Assembly (NCBI RefSeq): GCF_000002235.5
Contig: NW_022145607.1
Coordinates: forward strand, 38,286,529 to 38,350,528
DNA: 64,000 bases
Origin: Strongylocentrotus purpuratus
Taxonomy: Eukaryota > Echinodermata > Echinoidea > Camarodonta > Strongylocentrotidae
Reading direction: 5' to 3'
Part shown: positions 54,545 to 64,000 of the stretch, piece after piece
Layout: every line of letters begins with the position of its first letter
How positions within the stretch are numbered: position 1 is the stretch's first letter
Position numbers and translations under genes: made by a program
The notes under the pieces: model-generated
Told to the model about the DNA's origin: nothing
Seen by the model: only the letters and a program-made list of their open reading frames with translations
Database searches by the model: none

Positions 54545-57500
54545 GATTTACATACTTTCATTTTCATTTTTTTGTTTAGGTTGATTCTGGGCCCCAGAAG
54601 CAATCCACGTTTGTTTTTGTTTTTTTGTTACTTGTTAGTTTTTTTTTCCTCTGTAAATGAGTCTTTTTTCCTTACTCATTTTGAGGAAGTTTGTAAATAT
54701 GTTAACACATCACATTTTTGTACACGTGATGCTTGACCATGCGGAAAGGATGGCTTTTAACATCTCTGTCAATTGTGTGTATGTCTTTTTTTTTTCCCTT
54801 TTGTGCTATTGCTAAATCCAGTTACTTTCTTTATAACCACAGATCTATGTGCAGATTTTAGTCAAGGTTATGATGCCTCAGGTTAATGCTACTCAATTGA
54901 GCCACACTCAGTCTGATGATAATATTGTTGCAGAGTCGAATATGAATGCAACACATTTTGAATATATGTTGAATGACGAGGATGAAGCTACAGTGCACGA
55001 CTCAAAATATTTTACTGAAAAACAATTTTCTGAACATTTAGAAAACTGTCCTGTCAATGAAACGTCCTTTTTGCACTTTAATGTGCGTAGCATGAATGCA
55101 AATTTTGACAGGCTTTCCTTGTTTTTGGACACTTTTCAGGATAAGTACCCAATAATTGGAATCACTGAAACTTGGTTTTCTAGTCATCCAACTGCCATGT
55201 ACGATCTTCCTAGGTATCAACTAATCACTAATGATCGACAAAGCAGATCCGGTGGTGGTGTAGCAATGTATATTCCCATTTCATTTGAGTGTCATACAAA
55301 AACAGAATTGTACATTATGAATGATTCACTAGAATCTCTATTTGTTGAGATTATAATTCCTGGAGAAAAAAACTGGTTAGTGGGAGTAGTCTATAGGCCA
55401 CCAAATGGTGATGTGAATGAATTTATTGAAGAATTGTCTAACACTCTTTCAAGCCCATTATCCAGAAATAAAAAAATAATTATTATGGGTGATTTTAATA
55501 TAAATTTATTAAGTTATGATCACGATAACTCTGTTAATAATTTTGTTGATACTTTAAGTACATTCTCTTTGATTCCTCTGATTAATAAGCCAACTAGAGT
55601 AGCAGATAACTCACAAACCTTAATTGACAACATTTTCACCAATTTGCACCTTATTCCCACTGCTGGTATAATAGTGGCCGATATATCGGATCATTTCCCT
55701 ATATTTGCTAGAACATATTTAGCATTAAGGAGTTCTTGTACTGAATCCTGTGATAAGTTAACACGGAAATTCACTCAGGGAAATAGAGCAAAATTTAAGA
55801 GAGAATTGGAAACTGTTGAATGGAACAAAGTTTTATGTGAAACAGAAGTTGATAAGTCTTTTGATAAATTCATGGATATAATGGTGTTATCTTATGACAG
55901 ATGCTTTCCCTTGGTGCAAAGAAGTAAGCAATAATATAAAAGAGTACCTCGAATGCCATGGGTCACTAAGTCTTTACTCAGGTCAATAAATAAAAAGAAT
56001 CGTTTGTTTTGTAGATACAAAGCAAAGCAGACTGGTGTAGCCAAGCTTAAGTATACTAACTATAGAAATATATTGACTTCTGCTCTGCGCCAAGCAAAGA
56101 AAGACTATTATCAATTTCAATTCCAGTCTACGTGTAATAATGTTAAAGGAACATGGAAAGTTATTCGAAATGTCTTGAAAACCAATCCTAAACTACAGAG
56201 TATTACAAAACTCACCTGGAAGGATGGTCTTATTGAAGACAAGAAACTTATGTGTGAAGCATTTAATGAATATTTTTCTAACATTGGTGCTACTCTGTCT
56301 AGCTCCATACCTGATATACAGGAAACCTATGGAAATTATTTAACCAGTCCAAATGAAAAGTCTTTATTTTTTGTTCCTGTAGTGAATTCTGAGGTTATAG
56401 ATGTTGTAAGTGACTTGAAAAGGAAGAAGAGCCCTGGATACGATGGTATAACTAATGATTTGATAAAAGAAGTAATTTCATTTGTAGTCGTACCTCTCAC
56501 TCACATTTATAACTTGTCTTTAATGCATGGAATTGTTCCTAAAAAAATGAAAATAGCTAAAGTTGTGCCTATATATAAAAAAGGGAACCCTGTAGAAACT
56601 GGTAACTATAGACCAATTTCTCTACTTACTGTCATCTCCAAGATTTTGGAAAAGCTTGTATATATTAGATTGATAAAGTTTTTGAAGTCGTGTCAAGTTT
56701 TCTCCAATTCTCAGTTTGGTTTTCGCGAGAAACACACAACTTCTCATGCTGTTTTATGTCTTTTAGACAAAATATCTTCGGCACTTGATAAACACCTCCA
56801 TACGGTTGGTATATTTTTGGATTATTCCAAAGCTTTTGATACGGTGAACCATAATATTTTGTTGCACAAGCTCTCTTATTATGGGGTAAGAGGACCTGCA
56901 CTCGAATGGTTTAGAAGTTATCTTAGTAACAGACAGCAATTTGTGCAGCTCGGCGAAATTTGTTCAGATATGTTACCCGTCACGTGTGGAGTACCTCAAG
57001 GTTCCCTTTTGGGTCCCCTGCTTTTTATTTTATATGTAAATGATTTTCCAAAATCCTCAGAGACGTTTTCTTTTTTGCTATTTGCAGACGATACAAGTGC
57101 ATTCTGTTCTCATAAAAACTTAAATACTCTTTTAGAAACTGTAAATAGAGAGCTTTGTGTATTGACTAAATGGATTCATGCAAATAAACTGTCACTAAAC
57201 TTATTAAAAACTAAACATATGTTATCCAGTAATAATGAAACAGTAATGCCTGGTAATGTAGTCTTTGATCAGGTAAATATTGAAAAGGTCTCATTTATTA
57301 AATTTTTAGGTCTCCACATTGATGATAAATTGACTTGGAAGATGCATACTACTCATTTAAGTAAAGTGCTCTCTAGAAATGTTGGTATGATCAACAAATT
57401 GAAGTTTGTATTCCCAAGAAAAGTACTTAGCATGTTGTACTGTTCCTTAATTTTGCCATACTTAAATTATGGTGTGCTAGCATGGGGTGCCTCAGCCAAA

Positions 57501-58382
57501 TCCTACTTAAATAAAATTCTGCTCATTCAAAAGAGAGCAGTGAGAATTATTTCGGCAGCTGATTGGCGTGCTCACACTGACAAGCTATTTTACGAAAATA
57601 AAATGCTGAAGGTAAAAGATATATATTTTCTTTATCTGGGATATCTTATGTATCAGTTGGAGAAGGGTGAAGCTCCCATGTCAATAGCATCTATTTTTGT
57701 AAAGAATAACCAAATACACAAATACTCTACTAGGCAGGCTGCCTTATACCATGTATCATCAGCTAGAACTCAGCTTAGGATTAATACACTTGCACATACT
57801 GGACCAAAGTATTGGAACTCTTTAGACTGTTCTATTAGGCAGTCTGTAAGCTCTTCTGTCTTCAAACGTAAGCTGAAATTGCATCTACTGTACACCTACA
57901 GTGAATAGATCTGATTTTTATTAGTATTAAATATAGGTAACTGGATTAGCATTGTCCCCCCCCCCCCCCCCGTGTTGTACATTATCCTCCTTCCCCTATT
58001 TCTTTACTTTTCCATTATCTTTATTCTGTTTTCTTTTTTAGTCTACCATATTTTGTAAATTAGTGGTAGATCTGATATTTATTTATAGTCTGTATAGGTA
58101 ACTAGATTAGTATTAGTCCCCCTCCCCCTGTAATATAACCTACTTCTTTAAAAAAAAAAAAACGTTGTTTCTGTAAAGGTGATCTGTGTTTTAACAAGCT
58201 GTGCTTTTTTAACAGACCACCTCTTTTTTCCACATTTGTTAAAGTCTTTATAACTGTTTCATTGTTAATGTATTTATGCTAGTTTACGAGGAACTTTTTA
58301 CTTCTGTTACTGAATGAAATGTTTTTTTATGCAAGTGGAAATAAATAAATTTAAAAAAAAATAAAATAAAATAAAATAAAAT
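54545..58382 (+). mobile_element. Near-intact CR1/L2/Jockey-type LINE
   Basis: Endonuclease and reverse transcriptase coding sequence occupies 54,870-57,908. A 3' untranslated region of about 430 bp follows, ending in ATAAATAAATTT and a (TAAAA)n tail at 58,350-58,382. Within the 3' region a block (AGATCTGAT ... TATAGGTAACT(G/A)GATTAG(C/T)ATT plus a C-run) occurs twice, at 57,907-57,975 and 58,070-58,135. The 5' boundary is uncertain and no ORF1 was recognised, so the copy may be truncated. It ends about 160 bp upstream of the RWDD1-like start codon. Confidence 0.85.
54870..57908 (+). pseudogene. LINE endonuclease-reverse transcriptase with one in-frame stop
   Basis: The first ATG is at 54,870. 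The endonuclease part shows LHFNVRSMNAN, the catalytic Glu in ITETWF, VYRPPNGDVNE, MGDFNIN and the terminal SDH (ISDHFPIF). A TAA at 55,932-55,934 stops the frame, but the same frame continues without other breaks. The reverse transcriptase part has KVVPIYKKG, NYRPISLL, FGFREKHTTSHA, LDYSKAFDTVNH, GVPQGSLLGPLLF, the catalytic FADD near 57,085, LSLNLLKTK and FLGLHIDDKLTW. A C-terminal segment ends at 57,908. All catalytic motifs are present; the single stop is the only evident defect, so inactivation is recent. It could also be an assembly error. Confidence 0.85.
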
Positions 58383-58545
58383 CAAAGATTTCAACTCTCT
58401 GGTTTAAGTTAGATTTGATTTATTGACGACACCATAGGAATTCAAAGTCCAGATTTTGTACACATGTCTCCTCGATTAAATAGATTTATTCTGTAATTTA
58501 CGGTCTGAATCAAATTTATAGTGGGTTGAATGACCAAAAATACAA

Positions 58546-61500
58546 ATGACTGACTATAAGGAGGAGCAGGTCAATGAAATTGAAGCCCTAGAGTCAATCT
58601 ATCCAGATGAATTATCGGGTGAGTTTGGCACAATTTAGGAGTTTTTTATCATTACAGCCCCATGTGTTATAATCTGTGTGTGTGTGGGAGAATTCAGAGT
58701 TTAGTAACCTGCGCCGCGCTTAGGCTACGTACGTAGCATAGGGTAGCGCCCCCGGTATCGCTAATGTTTTGAATTCTTATCTCTTTTATTTGGCAATCTA
58801 CCCATCAAAATAAAAATAAAAATTATATCACTAACAGGATTTTATAGTCACTTAAAATATAGATCTAGGTCTAGAATGATGATAAGCAAAATATTTTTGA
58901 AAGAAGACGGAGCATTTTTCGGCGCTTGTTCTGAAACCTATCCAAAAGTTGACCCAAAATGAAGTAAATATTCATCAGATGTTTAAATAAAGATCATGAG
59001 TTAAAAGTCATTATGTTATTACCTGTTTCGTGTCAATTTTCTGGTTATTTTTGGAGTATTTTTCGGAAAAACATTGATATTAAAATTAAATTTAAAATAC
59101 ACTTTTTCACAGTTTTCACGGCAAACCGCTGCACAATGCAAGTGCGTACCGATGGTGGGTTGCGGGCGGGCGTGCGCCTGTGTGAAGTTATCTACAGTAA
59201 TGTCTCGACTCTCGGTCTAGTCTCAGATCTTCATTATGGTAGATAACTTCACACAGGCGCGCGCCCGCCTGCAACCCAGTGTAGTGACGGAGCGGAATAT
59301 AAGACAGCAGGGCCTACTATTTAACTACGGAATACTTCTTAGGATTAACTAGACAACTACGATACTGATAACTAATCAGAAGCTCAAGTAAGGGTAAATC
59401 CTACCATTGCTTGCAGCACTGTAGAATCTCGAAGACTCGACGGTGGAGCTCCACGAAGCTACGTAGACTCGAGATCAGGGGAACACAGCAGACGGCATGT
59501 AGCGCGGTTGCAGTTCCAGTTCCAATCTAACGTTCCCAGTGATAAGCACGCCCGCGGAAACTACCGCGGGTGTCGCCTAATGCGGGACTTACGCGCATAT
59601 GCCGCCAGAGCCGTAGTGGCTCAGGCTGAATCACTACACCACCATCGGTATGCACTTGCATTGTGCAGCAGTTTGCCGTGAAACCTGTGAAAAAGGATAG
59701 GACGTTAAAAGAATAGGACGTTAAATGGAGGCCCCGTGTACAGGAGAGTCACCACCCTTGCACGTTAAGAACCCATTGCACTATTCGTATAAGAGTAGGG
59801 GAAAACCCTGGTGTAATGGTCCACCTGCACACCCCAATCAGGCCGAGTATACGGCATCTGCAAGAATCTTCAGTATTGAAAGAGGCAGATTATCTTGAAG
59901 AAGAAGAGAAGTGTATTTTAAATTTAATTTTAATATCAATGTTTTTCCGAAAAATACTCCAAAAATAACCAGAAAATTGACACGAAACAGGTAATAAACA
60001 TCACAACTTTTAACTCACGATCTTTATTTAAACATCTGATGAATATTTACTTGAATTTGAATTTGAATTTATTAACAACAACACATCACAATAATGACAG
60101 TACATAAACAATCACACAATGCAAAGAATAATACTGATACATGTATACATAACATAAGAGTAATGTCGATTGAACAGTAATGGTTTTAAAACGATATTTT
60201 TTAGACATACATCTGCATACTATTGTATTGTATTGTATTGTATTGTATTTATTCAGACAAGCATGTCTAGGGATGCAGAAAAGGGTTTGAAAAACCCGTA
60301 CAAGTCTGCATCCCTGATAAAAAGCAAAGTTCACAAATATTATTATTGCATAACATAGTTACAACAAAAAAATGATATCAAACACGATAATACATCAAAT
60401 AATTATATACACAATGTAGTTTAGAGCGAAAATAAATACATAAAATATTATTGATTGCAAAACAGCATTATTGAATATACAAATGATTGGGTATTTCAGG
60501 GATCAAAATGCTATATAAAAAATTTTGCAGCATGATCTAAGGTAAAAATTAAAATATAGTTGATATTGCGCGAATTTGGATGTAATTGTATAAAAATGTA
60601 AAAACAAATTGTTATTGCGGAGTTTAAAAAGTTAAATATGTAAGCAACTTTTTAATGATATTTTGAAAGTTGAAAGAGATGGACTATTAATAACATTACT
60701 TGGGAGCATGTTCCACTCATTGGCAGTTCTTATATAAAAAGAGTTTTTGAAATAATCTGTTTTTGCAAATGGTACGTACATTTTCATATTATGATCATTA
60801 CGCCCAATTCTGTGAGCACGTATAATTTTTTCAATTATATATTAAATGTACAAAAGATATATTCGTAAATATGTATATTACTATGTTTAGGTGAAGTTGT
60901 TAATGGGAACTAGAAGTTAGCACAAGTGCTAGTCGAGCCTAGTTCCATTCTTTGGCAAGATTTTTTTTTCTGTTAATTTGTTTTTACATATGAATGTAAA
61001 ACTTGTTTGTTTTGAATTTACATATATACAACAAAATAATACAATATCATGTAACTTTTTTTCTTTACTAAAATGAAAAAATAAAAATAAAAAAGCTTAA
61101 GCATTAAAGCATTATAATGAAAGAAGACAAATCTTTGAAGAAATAAAATCATCAATGTGTTCATAAAAATGAAAAGGATGTATTAATAAAAATAATCATA
61201 CACATGTTCGTACATGCACAAATCCTGTAAAAGCTTAAGGTTGCTATAATCGTTAACAAGGAAGTGTATACTTATATAAAAGGAAGACAAGTAATATTAA
61301 AGGAAAAAACGAAGGGGGTGGGATTGAGCCCACGTCATTTACATAGAAGGTAGGTGGAAAGATGTCTCCGAAAAGATAACCTTGATGTCTTTAATCTAAT
61401 TTCATCTGGCAGATCATTCCACAGCTTTGTTCCTACAAACGAAATACAAAATTGCCCTTGCGTTGTCTTACATTTTGGTTGATAAAGTAAGCCTCTTTCT

Positions 61501-63447
61501 TTTCTCCTAGTTGCATATCTGTGCTGTATCATCTGGCAATAATCCACTAAAGAGTGTGGTAAAAAACCTTTTACCAAATCATACATAAATGTTGATACAA
61601 GAAGTTCATGAAGTTGAAAAATATTTAAAATGTTTAGACTTTGAAAAAGAGCTTTGGAGTCTGTTCTAAGTGGACTGAATGTAATTGCTCTCATTGCCAT
61701 TTTTTGACTTAAATATATACAATTTAGATTACTTTTGTAAGTGTAAAATGTCTCAGTTTAAACAGAATACCTACTTTCTTTCTTATGCATTTGTTTATTG
61801 TCTGAATATGTTCTTTCCATGAAAGGTGACAATCAATTTCAATTCCTACAAATGATGCAACAGATACCTCTTTAATATCTGATCTTGATATTCTCACAGA
61901 TCCCTTTTTGTCTATTGATCTACCTTTGGATTTCATAATCATATAGTTTGTTTTCTGTAGGTCAATTGTGACTTCATTTGCATTACACCATTCCTGCACC
62001 TTCATTAAATTTTCACTTACAATTTCTAAATCAATTTCTTTTTGTCTAGGATTAAAAGTATGAAAAAGATTTGAGTCATCAGCAAATAATCTGAAATTGA
62101 AAAAGTTTGTGGAGTTAGGTAAGTCATTTATTTTGGGTATCTCCTCGCCGGAGTTACGGGTCAAATTTTGGATAGGTTTCTGAACAAGCACCGAAAAATG
62201 CTCCGTCTTCTTTCGAAAATATTTTGCCTATCATCATTCTATATTTTAAATGACTATAAAATCCTGTTAGAGGAATAATTTTTTTTCTTTTGATGGGTAG
62301 ATTGCCAAATAAAAGAGATAAGAATTCAAAATATTAGCGATACCGAGCGCTACCCTAGGCTACGTACGTAGGCGCGGCACAGGTTACTAAACTCTGAATA
62401 CTCTCACACACACACAGATCATACTTCATTTTGGGTATGTTTTAGGGGGGTATATCCACACCAGAGTTACAGGTCAAATGTAGGATAGGTTTCTGAACAA
62501 GCGCCCAATTGATGACACCTAAATAGCAGCAAAAGACAATTTTTTTAACTTACAGATGTTAGAAGTAATAAATTAAAAATTCAAATTGTAAGTCTACTGT
62601 CATACTTGCGGATCAGCCACATCGGCATGATTGTGTGCATTTGTGTGTAATGAGTGTATTGACTATTCATGTGTGCATATGCTGCCTATTAACATGTAGT
62701 GCAGTGCTAGAGGTCAATACGCATTAGCATTGACTCTCTATGCTTTGCTTGAGTGGTAGATTTACAGGTGTACAAAAAAATGTGAGAAAAATAAAAATTG
62801 TTGTCAAAATACGTACTTTTGAATGCAATGCTCCAAAATCATACTATTACCGTGAATGACTGGAAGAAATCAATTCTTTACTTTCCAAAAACTGAAAATG
62901 CCGCTGATTTTCCTCTGTTGACGCGTCATGTTTCGTTTTGAATGCAATGCTCCAAAATCATACTATTACCGTGAATGACTGGCATTTACGATCGAAAGTT
63001 CAAGAATTAATACAAAATATGATTTTTCAATTTGTGCAAAAAACAATTTCTCTGAAAACTTCATTCTAGCTATTTGAGTTTGAAAATCATTCAGAAAATT
63101 CTCAAAAAACATGAAACATCTTTTTGCCAGCTTAAAACATTGTGAATTGCGGCTTTTTGTGGTTGTGTGACAACATGTAAAAGTAAAATCTCTGCTGCAC
63201 TGTGAAATAATTCTAAGACTACCCACACAATTTATGTACATGTACATCAAGTACATGTAGGATTGAATATATTTACCTTTTGGGATGATTTTGATCTGTG
63301 GGCTTTGTCTGGATAATATTAATTACAAGGATTCTTTCATTTCTGTTTTTTCTTATTTCTTAGTACTGACGACAGAGCCTTGCCATGTTTTCCAGCTGAC
63401 AGTTGCGGCAGAGGAGGAGGAGGGAGAAGATGAAGAAGAAGAAAAAG
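58546..63447 (+). CDS. RWDD1-like RWD-domain protein, 5' part (exons 1-2)
   Basis: Exon 1 (58,546-58,618) encodes MTDYKEEQVNEIEALESIYP followed by DELS. Exon 2 (63,364-63,447) continues in phase 1 with VLTTEPCHVFQLTVAAEEEE and an acidic tail, ending at a GT donor (GTACAT). The start matches the N-terminus of RWDD1 proteins, including the EALESIYP motif at the first helix of the RWD fold. RWDD1 (DFRP2) binds DRG2 and is a small cytosolic acidic protein. The remaining exons lie beyond the window. Intron 1 (4.7 kb) is filled with an inverted repeat and nested LINEs. Confidence 0.85.
60052..62128 (-). mobile_element. LINE fragment (outer), interrupted by a second LINE
   Basis: Minus-strand reverse transcriptase residues from about 62,127 (FRLFADDSNLFH, DLQKTNYMIMKSKGR, FVGIEIDCHLSWKEH, IRKKVGILFKLRHF) end at 61,724. 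Coding resumes in another frame at about 61,732 (LNCIYLSQKMAMRAITFSPL ... LWNDLPDEIRLKTSRLSFRR) with a stop at 61,335. A segment of roughly 25 codons that normally links the two is missing, so a frame-shifting deletion occurred. The 3' end is an AATTCAAATTCAAATTC tail at 60,052-60,073. It is 5'-truncated and inserted in the right arm of the inverted repeat. Confidence 0.8.
60221..60840 (-). mobile_element. LINE fragment (inner) with (ATACA)n tail
   Basis: The minus strand encodes the extreme C-terminus of a LINE polyprotein at 60,820-60,632: RAHRIGRNDHNMKMYVPFAK, then TDYFKNSFYIRTANEWNMLP and SNVINSPSLSTFK, then a stop. About 400 bp of 3' untranslated region follows, containing CTGCATCCCTAGACATGC and ending in (ATACA)n at 60,221-60,249. 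It lies inside the outer LINE's 3' region, making it the younger insertion. Confidence 0.75.
62790..62990 (+). repeat. Unoccupied relative of the repeat at 13.2/14.1 kb, partly duplicated
   Basis: CAATGCTCCAAAATCATACT followed by ATTACCGTGAATGACTGG occurs twice, about 118 bp apart (62,829 and 62,947). It matches the flanks of the 13.2-kb palindrome, with GCTGATTTTCCTC downstream. The palindrome is absent here. Confidence 0.6.
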
Positions 63448-63584
63448 GTACATGTAAAAGCACTTTATACAAACTGAGATTAAAGGGGTTTTTAATAGCC
63501 CTTTACATATTAAGGTTAATCAGTTATATGTATAGAGATAATATCCAAAGAATGAAAGCTATGATTACTAATTAATGACACTAG

Positions 63585-63654
63585 TGGGGCATTGCAAGAA
63601 AGTTGAAATTCATATTTGCAATTGATTGCAACTCAACTTTCTTGCAACGCACCA
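63585..63654. mobile_element. 70-bp hairpin MITE, TGGGGCATTGCAAGAAAGTTG ends
   Basis: TGGGGCATTGCAAGAAAGTT on the left pairs with AACTTTCTTGCAACGCACCA on the right; the centre includes TTGCAATTGATTGCAA. It is flanked by CTAG on both sides. A longer relative is at 63,758. Confidence 0.7.
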
Positions 63655-63757
63655 CTAGTATCCTAAATTTCCTAGAATTTTGTCGGGATTAAAGTTGTAA
63701 CAATTAAATTAAGTTAACTAGATCTAGCTTTTATTCTCTGCCTCTCTCTCTTACTAA

Positions 63758-63871
63758 TGGGGCATTGCAAGAAAGTTGAGTTGCAATCAATTGCAAATTT
63801 GCAAATAATCGCCAGACTTACGCTTGATTTGGGGGATGTGCAGTTGATTGCAACTTTCTTGCAATACCCCA
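63758..63871. mobile_element. 114-bp MITE of the same family
   Basis: TGGGGCATTGCAAGAAAGTT pairs with CAACTTTCTTGCAATACCCCA. An internal TTGCAATCAATTGCAA segment is shared with the 63,585 copy. Both lie in RWDD1 intron 2, about 100 bp apart. Confidence 0.75.
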
Positions 63872-64000
63872 TATGACTTTCCTATTTCCAATGTGGTCAT
63901 AATGTGTGATATGATGATTTGTTTGTACTAAGGCTGTGCACAACAGTGTAATGAGGTACCCGAGTACACTCCCAGGCTTACAAGCGAATACTTGAATATT

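Larger units (their letters stand above)
51025..54545. other. 3' region of cystatin and low-complexity intergenic DNA
   Basis: It contains the presumed 3' untranslated region of cystatin, a CT tract at 52,120-52,265, poly-C clusters at 52,695-53,160 and a GAA tract at 53,450-53,735. Partial copies of the GC-run repeat type seen at 41-43 kb occur here (GGGGCGTACGCAGGGGG near 52,884). No gene was recognised. Confidence 0.5.
58676..62420. repeat. Large inverted repeat, right arm split by LINE insertions
   Basis: The left arm (about 58,676-59,165) starts TGTGTGTGGGAGAATTCAGA, includes GGCTACGTACGTA, ATTTGGCAATCTACCCATCA, GAAGACGGAGCATTTTTCGG and AACCGCTGCACAATGCAAGT. It is matched in reverse by 59,643-60,051 and, after the LINE block, 62,129-62,420. 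The centre holds a second inverted pair: TGCGCCTGTGTGAAGTTATC near 59,176 and GATAACTTCACACAGGCGCG near 59,243. A foldback or other inverted-repeat transposon is likely. About 490-bp arms are recognisable. Confidence 0.7.

Overview
The window is eukaryotic and comes from a repeat-rich animal genome. Genes are split into short exons by long AT-rich introns with GT/AG boundaries. Gene density is low, and non-LTR retrotransposons, tRNA-derived SINEs, MITEs, foldback elements, poly-C/poly-G runs and microsatellites are abundant. The SINE and LINE tail types, together with the gene set, suggest a marine invertebrate deuterostome, most likely an echinoderm such as a sea urchin. That placement is an inference from style and memory, not a database match. 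I see no bacterial genes, operons, CRISPR arrays or rRNA.

I could reconstruct four host genes by joining exons with matching frames and splice sites. (1) Minus strand, 14,881 to 6,047: nine exons, 309 residues, a Lys/Ser-rich nuclear-type protein carrying the conserved core of the SCI1 (style cell-cycle inhibitor 1) family. (2) Minus strand, 35,091 to 21,500: nine exons, about 280 residues, a macro-domain (ADP-ribose-binding) protein. (3) Plus strand, 46,097 to 51,024: three exons, 118 residues, a type-1 cystatin (stefin) with the QVVAG loop. (4) Plus strand, from 58,546 past the right edge: the first two exons of an RWDD1-like RWD-domain protein. The genes have no evident shared pathway.

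Most of the remaining sequence is mobile DNA. A nearly intact CR1/L2/Jockey-type LINE (54.85-58.38 kb) has endonuclease and reverse transcriptase domains separated by one in-frame stop. A second LINE copy (36.5-39.24 kb) is split by an 887-bp element with inverted ends. Two nested LINE fragments (60.05-62.13 kb) sit inside a large inverted repeat in RWDD1 intron 1, and smaller LINE remnants lie at 6.3 and 16.5 kb. Two SINE families are present; three copies in the macro-domain gene end within 20 bp of splice donors. An 892-bp near-perfect palindrome (13,226-14,117) has 9-bp target duplications, and a related sequence at 62.8 kb gives the unoccupied site. A 937-bp TTAA-flanked element (31,005-31,941) looks like a non-autonomous piggyBac. 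A 130-bp satellite switches orientation at about 24.96 kb and abuts a fragment that looks like a piggyBac N-terminus.

Layout: 0-5 kb intergenic with old repeats; 5-15 kb SCI1-like gene; 15-21.5 kb intergenic; 21.5-35.1 kb macro gene; 35-46 kb mobile and low-complexity DNA; 46-51 kb cystatin; 51-54.5 kb low-complexity DNA; 54.8-58.4 kb LINE; 58.5 kb to the end RWDD1-like gene.
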